DNA from: an uncultured Clostridia bacterium
GTDB lineage: Bacteria > Bacillota > Clostridia > TANB77 > CAG-508
DNA: 10,789 bases
Assembly: GCA_944391155.1 (NCBI GenBank)
Contig: CALXSO010000094.1
Span: forward strand, 1 to 10,789
Reading direction: 5' to 3'
The translations under genes were made by a program, and so were the position numbers. The notes below the pieces were generated by a model. That model ran no database searches and had not been told where the DNA came from. It worked only from the letters and a program-made list of their open reading frames with translations. The first letter of the stretch is position 1; each line of letters opens with the position of its first letter. This document shows, in pieces, positions 1-6,079 of this stretch.

Positions 1-1747
1 GACTTTCCATATATTCAGACATATCAATTCTAATAATAGAATCCTCAGATCCAAACATTTCATAAGCTAAACTTTTTGCAAGTTCAGTTTTTCCAACACC
101 AGTTGGACCTACAAATATAAATGAAGGTGGTCTTTTTGTAGTTTTTAAACCTGCTCTGTTTCTACGAATTGCTCTAGATACCGCACTTACAGCTTCATCT
201 TGACCAATAATTCTTTTATGAAGATTTGTTTCAAGATTTAGTAATTTTTGAGTTTCTGCTTCTGTTATTTTCTTAACAGGAATTTTTGTCCAACTTTCAA
301 TTACATTTGCAATATCTTGAACAGTTAATTGTTTAGGTTTCATTGTTTTAGTTAATTGAGCAATTTCTTCAACTAATTGACATTCACGAGTTTTTAAATC
401 AGCTGCACGTTGATAATCCTCAGTAGAATCTGCTTCAATAACTTCATCTTTTTCAGATTTTACTTTTTCTAACTCTTGTTTTAAATTAGCTAATTTAGTT
501 AATTCTTTATTTTCTAAATTAATTCTAGAACAAGCTTCATCTAAAATATCAATAGCTTTATCTGGTAAAAATCTATCATGAATATATTTTTCTGACATAA
601 TTACAGTTTGTTTAATAACAGCAGAAGAAATTTTTACCTTGTGATATTCCTCATAATATTTTTTAATTCCTTCCAATATTCCTATTGAATCTTCCACATT
701 TGGTTCTTCAACTAGAACTTGTTGAAATCTTCTTTCCAAAGCAGAATCTTTTTCTATATATTTTCTATATTCTTTTAAAGTAGTTGTTCCTATTAATTGA
801 ATTTCTCCATTTGATAAAGCAGGTTTTAAAATATTTGCAGCATTCATAGAATGTTCACCATCACCTGCTCCTATAATATTATGAATTTCATCTATCACAA
901 GAATAATATTTCCGAATTCTTTACACTCATCAATTATACCTTTCATTCTAGCTTCAAATTGACCTCTAAACTGAGTTCCTGCAATAACAGAAGTCATATC
1001 TAATAGATAAACTTCTTTATTTAACAATTTAGCAGGTACATTGTGGTTAGCAATTTTTATTGCCAAGCCCTGTGCAATTGCAGTTTTACCAACACCAGGT
1101 TCACCTATTAAACAAGGATTATTTTTAGAACGTCTATTTAAAATTTGTATTATTCTCTGAATTTCTTTATCTCTTCCTATAACAATATCTAATTCTCCAT
1201 TTTGAGCTTTATTTGTTAAATTAGTTCCGAAAGTATCTAGATATTTTTTCTTTTTTGTTTGTTTTGTATTTTTCTTTTTATCAACTTTAACTTTTCTTCT
1301 ATCAGAATTTTCGTTTTTTCCTTGTGCAGGATTAGCATTATTTTGCATTTCCGTGTTACCACCATGTGAACCTCCAAACATATTAGAGAAAAAAGAACCA
1401 AGTGGTATAGCGGCACCTGCAATTTTTGGCTTTTCTTCATCAATATTATCATCATCAGAATTTTGGTCATTTATTCCAAAAGTAATTGCACCATCAATAT
1501 TATTTAAATCTTCTAAATTGATATTTTCAGCTAAATCTTTAAAAATAGTTTCAAATTGCTTTGTCATATCATTTAAATTAACCTTATCATGAGATAAAAA
1601 TTCATTTTGCTCTTTAAGAGTTTGAATAGGATCTATTCCTTTCTTTTTTGCACAATCATAACAAAGTCCTTCGAATTTTTTTTCTTTATCATTTGACTTT
1701 TCAAAGAAAATAATAGCTGGATTTTTATTACATTCTGAACATAACAT
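1..1747 (-). CDS. clpE: ClpE-type AAA+ unfoldase, C-terminal part cut by window edge
   Basis: This is an ATP-driven protein unfoldase of the Clp/HSP100 family that normally feeds substrates to ClpP in the cytosol. I read 582 codons from the ATG at 1747, which is preceded by an AGGA ribosome binding site. The N-terminus carries a four-cysteine zinc finger (C3, C6, C29, C32; it begins MLCSEC and ends LCYDCA), the hallmark that separates ClpE from ClpC, which has a double Clp_N domain instead. Residues 35-165 are a low-complexity Gly/Asn/Lys linker. The first AAA module has Walker A GEPGVGKT at 215-222 and Walker B VIDEIH from 284. A UVR-like stretch (EDYQRAADLK, about 443-452) lies in the middle domain. 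The second Walker A, GPTGVGKT, is at 547-554 and the frame is open to the edge, so the rest of module two is missing. ClpE genes are often CtsR-controlled, but I see no CtsR box here. Confidence 0.93.
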   Translation of the reverse strand, partial: MLCSECNKNPAIIFFEKSNDKEKKFEGLCYDCAKKKGIDPIQTLKEQNEFLSHDKVNLNDMTKQFETIFKDLAENINLEDLNNIDGAITFGINDQNSDDDNIDEEKPKIAGAAIPLGSFFSNMFGGSHGGNTEMQNNANPAQGKNENSDRRKVKVDKKKNTKQTKKKKYLDTFGTNLTNKAQNGELDIVIGRDKEIQRIIQILNRRSKNNPCLIGEPGVGKTAIAQGLAIKIANHNVPAKLLNKEVYLLDMTSVIAGTQFRGQFEARMKGIIDECKEFGNIILVIDEIHNIIGAGDGEHSMNAANILKPALSNGEIQLIGTTTLKEYRKYIEKDSALERRFQQVLVEEPNVEDSIGILEGIKKYYEEYHKVKISSAVIKQTVIMSEKYIHDRFLPDKAIDILDEACSRINLENKELTKLANLKQELEKVKSEKDEVIEADSTEDYQRAADLKTRECQLVEEIAQLTKTMKPKQLTVQDIANVIESWTKIPVKKITEAETQKLLNLETNLHKRIIGQDEAVSAVSRAIRRNRAGLKTTKRPPSFIFVGPTGVGKTELAKSLAYEMFGSEDSIIRIDMSEYMES

Positions 1748-1789
1748 AATTTATTTCTTCCTCATTTCTTTCATAATTTCAATATATAT

Positions 1790-1818
1790 ATAATAACTCA
1801 AAAAAGCTAATTAGTCAA
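1790..1818 (-). promoter_or_regulatory. Sigma-A-type promoter of clpE
   Basis: On the minus strand TTGACT (1813-1818) and TATTAT (1790-1795) are separated by exactly 17 bases, each one mismatch from consensus. The predicted transcript starts near 1783 and has a leader of about 35 bases before the ATG at 1747. No heptad repeat of the GGTCAAA kind (CtsR) or CIRCE inverted repeat is visible around it. Confidence 0.7.
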
Positions 1819-1869
1819 CCTAAAAAGTTTAAATCATTAACTCATGGAATTATTTTCATACTAAGAAGT

Positions 1870-1969
1870 AACTTGTAAAGGAAAAATACTATTCAGACTA
1901 AAATTTGGACGGTTTATCTTTATGCTACACTGAATTATAGCAAGGAAAAATTTGGAACTTGTAAAGGAA
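1870..1969. repeat. Short duplicated blocks in the clpE / RsiV-like divergent region
   Basis: The 14-base block AACTTGTAAAGGAA occurs at 1870-1883 and 1956-1969 in the same orientation, 86 bases apart. Two further blocks are also present twice: AAGGAAAAAT (1878-1887 and 1942-1951) and AAAATTTGGA (1900-1909 and 1947-1956). The right-hand 14-base copy ends seven bases before the -35 box of the rightward promoter. It could be a duplicated regulator site or the remnant of a local duplication; no protein is identifiable from the motif. No gene is visible between 1748 and 2033. Confidence 0.5.
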
Positions 1970-1975
1970 TTTTAG

Positions 1976-2005
1976 TTGACTATTATTAATAAAGTATGTT
2001 ATACT
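1976..2005 (+). promoter_or_regulatory. Sigma-A-type promoter of the RsiV-like gene
   Basis: TTGACT (1976-1981) is followed after 18 bases by TATACT (2000-2005); a 17-base alternative with TTATAC also fits. The transcript would start near 2012, giving a leader of only about 20 bases that contains the AAAGGA ribosome binding site at 2020-2025. Confidence 0.65.
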
Positions 2006-2033
2006 CAAAAATGGATGAGAAAGGATAAAAATT

Positions 2034-2891
2034 ATGAATGTTACATTACCAGAAGAAGAAAAAATGAGTAAGAAAAGAATAGCTATATATGCAGTAGCAA
2101 TTTCAATATGCATAATTGCAATAATAATAGCTGCATGTATACAAATTTTAGGAAATGATTTCACAAATAAAATATTTGGAGTAAGTAGATTACAAACCAA
2201 AACAGAAGAAGAACAGCAATTATTAAAGAATAATTTTGATAATATATTTTCAAATGGAATTCAAATCCAAGGAGATATAACAAAAGATATAACTAAAATA
2301 AAAGAAAATGAAGATTATGTCATAACAAATTACTCAAAAATTGAAAACGACACAGGAAATTATGAATTAAATGTAAATATTCCTTATATAAATATAGATA
2401 ATAATATTATAAAACAATATAATGATGAAATAGAAAATATTTTTGAAGAAAAAGCAAAAAGTATATTAGAAACCCAAAATCAAAATTATATATATACAGT
2501 AGAATATCAAGCATACATAGAAAATAATATATTTTCACTAATTATAAGATCTAATCTAAAACAAGGTTCAAATGCACAACAACTTATAATACAAACATAT
2601 AATTTTGACTTAATCAATAAAAAAGAAATAACACTAAACGATGAAATAGAAATATTAGGGTTAAATAAAGAAGAAGTACAAAAACAAATTAGAAATGAAA
2701 TAAAAGAAGAGCAAGAAAAAGCAGAGGATTTAAAAAACTTAGGATATGATATATACAGTAGAGACAGTGAAAGTGATTTCTATTCAATAGATAATTCAAA
2801 TATATTTTTCTTGCATGAACAAAATTTGTATATAATATACCCTTATGGAAATGATGCCTTAACAAGTGAAATGGATTTAGTTATAATATAA
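2034..2891 (+). CDS. Membrane-anchored RsiV/PdaC-like protein (DUF4163/DUF3298-like ectodomain)
   Basis: The protein has 285 residues. A short acidic-then-basic cytosolic end (1-15) is followed by one hydrophobic segment (16-39) and a large domain predicted to lie outside the cell (41-285). The outer part resembles, from memory of the family, the DUF4163/DUF3298 fold of RsiV and PdaC: a strand with paired N and I residues (NIPYINIDNNIIKQYN), a TYNFDLINKKEITLND segment, a coiled acidic helix and a closing NLYIIYPYGND strand. In RsiV this fold senses lysozyme and holds an ECF sigma factor; no sigma factor is encoded here and the cytosolic end is too short for a typical anti-sigma domain, so the role is unknown. 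ATG 2034 is chosen because AAAGGA lies eight bases upstream; Met11 (2064) is an alternative. The gene has its own promoter and faces htrA convergently across a shared terminator. Confidence 0.6.
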   Translation: MNVTLPEEEKMSKKRIAIYAVAISICIIAIIIAACIQILGNDFTNKIFGVSRLQTKTEEEQQLLKNNFDNIFSNGIQIQGDITKDITKIKENEDYVITNYSKIENDTGNYELNVNIPYINIDNNIIKQYNDEIENIFEEKAKSILETQNQNYIYTVEYQAYIENNIFSLIIRSNLKQGSNAQQLIIQTYNFDLINKKEITLNDEIEILGLNKEEVQKQIRNEIKEEQEKAEDLKNLGYDIYSRDSESDFYSIDNSNIFFLHEQNLYIIYPYGNDALTSEMDLVII

Positions 2892-2896
2892 AATAA

Positions 2897-2959
2897 TATA
2901 AGAAAGGTATCGAAGCTACATAAGTGAGGCTCACGCAAGTCTTTCTATGGTAACCTTTC
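2897..2959. other. Structured intergenic element, copy A
   Basis: This stretch lies between the stop codon of the RsiV-like gene and the terminator. It holds a GTGA/TCAC mini-hairpin (2924-2934) and two mutually exclusive long-range helices: AGAAAG (2901-2906) with CTTTCT (2941-2946), or GAAAGGT (2902-2908) with ACCTTTC (2953-2959). A degenerate copy occurs at 10403-10455 with the same order of blocks (TATAAGAAAG, ATAAGT, CTCAC, AAGT, TTT.TAT). I do not recognise a known riboswitch or RNA family. It could be a 3'-UTR RNA element, a small RNA or a protein site on DNA; the strand is uncertain. Confidence 0.4.
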
Positions 2960-2969
2960 ATAAATAATA

Positions 2970-3016
2970 AAAAAAAGAAATAGATTAACTTTATTAGTTA
3001 ATCTATTTCTTTTTTT
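2970..3016. terminator. Bidirectional intrinsic terminator between the RsiV-like gene and htrA
   Basis: A perfect 20-bp stem (2970-2989 with 2997-3016) encloses the 7-base loop TTTATTA. The arms begin with seven A and end with seven T, so the hairpin ends transcription from either side, which fits its position between two convergent genes. Confidence 0.9.
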
Positions 3017-3133
3017 GAAAATAAAAGGGGATGTTTTTTATTTTAAATCAGTTATTATCAACTGACTATGCTTGTATTATAAATAATGTTTTTGTCCATT
3101 GTGTGAATAAAAAGTGAAAAGTATTAAAAATAG

Positions 3134-4411
3134 TTAAGGTTGTTCACCTAAAGTAACAGTTAATTCTCTTTCTTGACCATCTCTATTAACTTTAATCTTC
3201 ATTTCATCACCAATTTTATGTGAGTTTTTAATTTTATTCAAGTCATCCATAGTACTTACCTTTGTGCCATCTGCTTCAATAATAACATCACCAGGTTTAA
3301 TACCTGCTTTTTCAGCACTTGAAAAATCTTCAATTGATTTTACATAAATACCAACAACTAAATTATATTTTTTAGCTGTTTCTTCATCCAAATCCATTCC
3401 AGTAAGTCCGATATATGGTCTTTTTACTTTACTATACTCAATTAATTGACTAGTAATATCTGTAGTAGAATTTATTGGAATAGCAAATCCTAAACCTTCA
3501 ATTCCTTCGCCTTCCAATTTTAACGTATTTATTCCAATTACTTTACCTTCACTATTTACTAATGCACCACCACTATTACCAGCATTTATTGCAGCATCTG
3601 TTTGAATTAATGTATATGTTTTTCCATCTGAATCAGTCACTTCACGATTTACAGCACTAACAATACCACAAGTAACAGTACTATCCATGCCCATAGGGTT
3701 TCCAACAGCCATTGCAAATTCTCCTACTTTTATAGAATCAGAATCAGCAAATTCAGCTTTAGCTAAACCAGTTTTATCTATTTTTATTACTGCTAAATCC
3801 GTTTCCTCATCCTTACCAACTATTGTTGCAGGATATTCTGTATCATCATTAAATAAAGTTACAGTAAGTTTACTTGCTTCTGATACTTGATAATATAAAT
3901 TACTATTACTTGAATCAGAAGAAATAACGTGATTATTTGTTAATATATAACCATCTTCACTTATAATAATACCAGAACCAGTTGCGGTTGCTGTTGAAGC
4001 ACTTGGTTGACCAAACATAGAAAGCATAGTATTATTAACAGTATATTCAAGTTTAATTCCTACAATAGAAGGTAAAATTTTATTTGCAGCATACACAGCA
4101 GTATCAGAATAATTTTCAAGAGATACTTGTGATACATAACCACTAGAAGAGCTATTCTCACTGCTTGGATTTACAATCGTATTACTATCTAATATTTGCG
4201 AACGAATTGAAGGGATTCCAAAGCAAGTACCAACAACCACTGCACAACCTACAACACCACTAAAAAATGGCAATAAAACACTTTTTCCAAAACTTGATTG
4301 ATTTTTAATTTTTTTAGAATTATAAGGATTATTGGTAACAACTGTTTTAAAATTTGGTTCATTTTTTATTTCTTTTTCTTTAACATCTTTTTTATTTTGT
4401 TTTTCTTCCAT
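3134..4411 (-). CDS. htrA: HtrA/DegP-like membrane-anchored serine protease
   Basis: This is an envelope protease and chaperone that degrades misfolded exported proteins outside the membrane. The 425-residue protein has a Lys/Asn-rich cytosolic tail (1-43), one membrane segment (about 45-65), a Ser-rich linker (75-92), a trypsin-like domain and a single C-terminal PDZ domain (about 334-421). The catalytic triad is complete: H161 in TNNHV, D205 in TDLAV and S280 in GNSGG. The length and the single PDZ domain match Gram-positive HtrA proteins. The start at 4411 is supported by AGGAGG at 4420-4425, eight bases upstream. The gene is single, divergent from the prepilin-rnhB pair and convergent with the RsiV-like gene. 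Two TGTGAAA repeats upstream of its promoter suggest stress-responsive control. The family assignment is secure; substrates are unknown. Confidence 0.95.
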   Translation of the reverse strand: MEEKQNKKDVKEKEIKNEPNFKTVVTNNPYNSKKIKNQSSFGKSVLLPFFSGVVGCAVVVGTCFGIPSIRSQILDSNTIVNPSSENSSSSGYVSQVSLENYSDTAVYAANKILPSIVGIKLEYTVNNTMLSMFGQPSASTATATGSGIIISEDGYILTNNHVISSDSSNSNLYYQVSEASKLTVTLFNDDTEYPATIVGKDEETDLAVIKIDKTGLAKAEFADSDSIKVGEFAMAVGNPMGMDSTVTCGIVSAVNREVTDSDGKTYTLIQTDAAINAGNSGGALVNSEGKVIGINTLKLEGEGIEGLGFAIPINSTTDITSQLIEYSKVKRPYIGLTGMDLDEETAKKYNLVVGIYVKSIEDFSSAEKAGIKPGDVIIEADGTKVSTMDDLNKIKNSHKIGDEMKIKVNRDGQERELTVTLGEQP

Positions 4412-4437
4412 AAATAAGACCTCCTAAAATTTTATTA

Positions 4438-4472
4438 ATTATATAATAACCTAATTTACTAATAGAATACAA
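4438..4472 (-). promoter_or_regulatory. Candidate htrA promoter
   Basis: On the minus strand two overlapping -10 candidates exist, TATTAT (4443-4448) and TATAAT (4438-4443). TTGTAT (4467-4472) lies 18 bases from the first and is the best -35. The -35 match is weak (four of six), as expected for a promoter that needs an activator. Confidence 0.45.
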
Positions 4473-4478
4473 TAGATT

Positions 4479-4496
4479 TGTGAAATTTGTGTGAAA
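4479..4496 (-). promoter_or_regulatory. Candidate operator upstream of htrA: two TTTCACA direct repeats
   Basis: Reading toward htrA, TTTCACA occurs twice (4490-4496 and 4479-4485), exactly 11 bases or one helical turn apart, ending six bases before the candidate -35 box. Side-by-side direct repeats just upstream of a weak -35 are typical of OmpR-type response regulators. From memory, similar TTTTCACA-type octamers precede CssR-controlled htrA genes of Bacillus subtilis; that identity is an inference, and no css genes lie in the window. Confidence 0.45.
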
Positions 4497-4550
4497 AAGA
4501 TGTAATAGTTCGATGCATTTATATATCAACATTTCAAACGGATTACTTTT

Positions 4551-4601
4551 ATAGTATAAGAAGGAGTAACATATTCTACTTAAGAAATTTATTTATACTA
4601 T
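4551..4601. repeat. 9-bp inverted repeat ahead of the prepilin promoter
   Basis: ATAGTATAA (4551-4559) is the exact complement of TTATACTAT (4593-4601), separated by 33 bases. Inside it a smaller AGTA/TACT pair (4565-4568 and 4577-4580) can form. The right arm touches the -35 box of the first prepilin promoter. It may be an operator or, if transcribed, a hairpin; nothing in it is recognisable. Confidence 0.35.
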
Positions 4602-4629
4602 TGAAAAAATTATTTCATAAATATATAAT
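4601..4629 (+). promoter_or_regulatory. Promoter P1 of the prepilin-rnhB pair
   Basis: TTGAAA (4601-4606), a 17-base spacer and a perfect TATAAT (4624-4629) make a strong sigma-A promoter. The leader from about 4636 to the gene is about 110 bases and can form a 6-bp hairpin, ATACTC (4655-4660) with GAGTAT (4670-4675). Confidence 0.65.
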
Positions 4630-4664
4630 ATAAAAAACAAAGTTATATTAGAAGATACTCATAG

Positions 4665-4694
4665 TTGAAGAGTATTACAAGAAAAAAATATAAT
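4665..4694 (+). promoter_or_regulatory. Promoter P2 of the prepilin-rnhB pair
   Basis: TTGAAG (4665-4670), an 18-base spacer and TATAAT (4689-4694) form a second promoter about 65 bases downstream of P1. Its -35 box overlaps the loop of the hairpin in the P1 leader. In this AT-rich background a chance match cannot be excluded. Confidence 0.45.
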
Positions 4695-4746
4695 ACTATT
4701 TTCGTATAATAAAATACTTATAACTAAAAAAGAGAGGAAGATGCAA

Positions 4747-5313
4747 ATGAATTTAAAAATAAAAGAAGAAAAAAATTCAGGAGTAACATTATTGGCATTA
4801 GTTATAACAATAATACTTTTGCTTATAATAGCAACAATAACAATAAAAATAGGAAGTGATCAAATTAAAAATGCACACTTACAAAGCTATAAAACAAATA
4901 TGTTATTAATAGAAGCAAAAGCAAAAGAATATGTAGAAAATGCAAGCCATGAATTAGGAATAAAACCAGAAGATGCAACACAAGAAATGAAAGACAAATC
5001 ACAAGCAGAATTAACAGGAGAAGGAAAGGGAACAAAAGTAAATAGTGGAGATAGTATTACTAGTAAATTAACAAGCATAGGAATTTCAAGTTCAGATATT
5101 GATGCAGGAAATGTATATCAGCTATCTACAGCAGATTTGCAAAAAATAGGAGTAAATGATGAAAATTCAGATGAAGAGAACGGCTATTATATACTTGTAT
5201 ACAACATTCCAGAAGCAAATGTAAAAGTCTATAATACTGAAGGTTTTAATATAGGAAAAGAAGGAACAAAATATAGTTTAGATGAAATTAGAGATGTAGA
5301 TGAGGTAGAATAA
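4747..5313 (+). CDS. Prepilin-like secreted/membrane protein (type IV pilin N-terminal motif, atypical)
   Basis: The 188-residue protein begins with a charged leader (1-11) followed by G12, a hydrophobic helix (13-33) and a soluble Ser/Asp/Glu-rich domain. The layout of SG, VTLLALVITIILLL and a long helix is that of type IV pilins and type II pseudopilins, cut by prepilin peptidase after the Gly. The residue at mature position +5 is Ala17 instead of the conserved Glu; I recall this variant (ITLIALVITI) as common in gut Clostridia proteins. ATG 4747 is preferred over ATG 4741 because GAGG (4734-4737) lies nine bases before it but only three before 4741. The C-terminal domain is not recognisable. 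No peptidase, ATPase or platform protein is in the window. The stop codon abuts the rnhB start (TAAATG), so the two genes are co-transcribed. Confidence 0.7.
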   Translation: MNLKIKEEKNSGVTLLALVITIILLLIIATITIKIGSDQIKNAHLQSYKTNMLLIEAKAKEYVENASHELGIKPEDATQEMKDKSQAELTGEGKGTKVNSGDSITSKLTSIGISSSDIDAGNVYQLSTADLQKIGVNDENSDEENGYYILVYNIPEANVKVYNTEGFNIGKEGTKYSLDEIRDVDEVE

Positions 5314-5940
5314 ATGAAAGAGAAAGAATTAGAAAGATTGCATGAATTAAAGAAAATTGAAAATGAATTACATAAAAAAGAATTTAAAAATATATGTGGA
5401 ATAGATGAAGCAGGAAGAGGACCTCTAGCAGGTCCTGTTGTTGTTGCAGGAGTAATTATGCCAGAAGATTCTATAATAGAAGGAATAAATGATTCAAAAA
5501 AAGTATCTGAAAAAAAGAGAGAACTGTTATATGATAAAATAATAGAAGAAGCAATAAGTTATTCTGTAGCAATAATTGGTCAAGATATAATAGATGATAT
5601 AAATATATTAAACGCAACAAAAACAGGTGTAACAAAAGTAGTAGAAGGACTAGATACAAAACCAGACTTAATTATAATAGATGCGTTAGAGCATATAAAT
5701 ACAAAAGGAATACCATATGAAGCTATAATAAAAGGAGATGCAAAATGCTATTCCATAGCAGCAGCTTCAATTTTGGCTAAAGTAACAAGAGATAGGATAA
5801 TGAGAGAATGGGATTTGGTATATCCACAATATGGATTCGCAAAGCACAAAGGATATGGAACAGCAAAACATATAGAAAATATCAAAGAATACGGATTATG
5901 TCCAATACATAGAAGAAGCTTTACAAAAAACTTTATATAA
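5314..5940 (+). CDS. rnhB: Ribonuclease HII
   Basis: RNase HII cuts the RNA strand of RNA-DNA hybrids and starts removal of single ribonucleotides from DNA. The 208-residue protein has the usual length. The four metal-binding acidic residues are present: D31 and E32 in CGIDEAGRGPLAGPV, D123 in IIIDAL and D142 in KGDAKCYSIAAASILAKV; the RDR.M segment follows at 159-163. A charged helix (1-25) precedes the catalytic core, as in Bacillus-type proteins. GAGG at 5302-5305, inside the end of the upstream gene, serves as ribosome binding site, and the ATG directly follows the TAA of the prepilin-like gene. No promoter or convincing terminator of its own is visible; the AAAAAATTTTTT at 5968-5979 lacks a loop. 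Confidence 0.96.
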   Translation: MKEKELERLHELKKIENELHKKEFKNICGIDEAGRGPLAGPVVVAGVIMPEDSIIEGINDSKKVSEKKRELLYDKIIEEAISYSVAIIGQDIIDDINILNATKTGVTKVVEGLDTKPDLIIIDALEHINTKGIPYEAIIKGDAKCYSIAAASILAKVTRDRIMREWDLVYPQYGFAKHKGYGTAKHIENIKEYGLCPIHRRSFTKNFI

Positions 5941-6050
5941 AATAGATAGAAAAAAGAAAAGTGTATGCAAAAAATTTTTTAGTACCATCTTTTAAAACGA
6001 AAAACACAAAATGAAGATAAAAAGCAAATTGACTAAAATATAATATAAAA

Positions 6051-6079
6051 GGGAGGAATCTAGATTATCTAGTAAAAAA
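6051..6079 (+). promoter_or_regulatory. Distant ribosome binding site and palindrome ahead of the nucleoside phosphorylase gene
   Basis: GGGAGG (6051-6056) is the only strong ribosome binding site, but it ends 23 bases before the ATG at 6080 and no alternative ATG, GTG or TTG in frame lies closer. The gap holds the palindrome CTAGATTATCTAG (6060-6072), a 5-bp stem with the loop TTA. If folded, it leaves an effective spacing of about 10 bases. A TATAAT (6039-6044) just upstream has no good -35 box; TTGACT at 6029-6034 is too close to serve. Confidence 0.5.

Noticed and set aside
1353..1592. Plus-strand 79-codon open frame
   Set aside because: It is antisense to the clpE coding region and has no ribosome binding site or family support.
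1748..2033. CtsR or CIRCE operator ahead of clpE
   Set aside because: No GGTCAAA heptad pair and no TTAGCACTC/GAGTGCTAA inverted repeat can be found on either strand.
3048..3065. TCAGTT/AACTGA hairpin downstream of htrA as a separate terminator
   Set aside because: The stem is only 6 bp and is followed on the minus strand by TTTAAAATAAAAAA instead of a T run; the 20-bp stem just beyond is a far better terminator.
5968..5979. AAAAAATTTTTT after rnhB as a terminator
   Set aside because: It is a loopless A/T palindrome with no stable stem; no functional hairpin can be drawn.
6011..6043. Ten-codon ORF (MKIKSKLTKI) before the phosphorylase gene
   Set aside because: It has no ribosome binding site, and ORFs of this size are frequent by chance.
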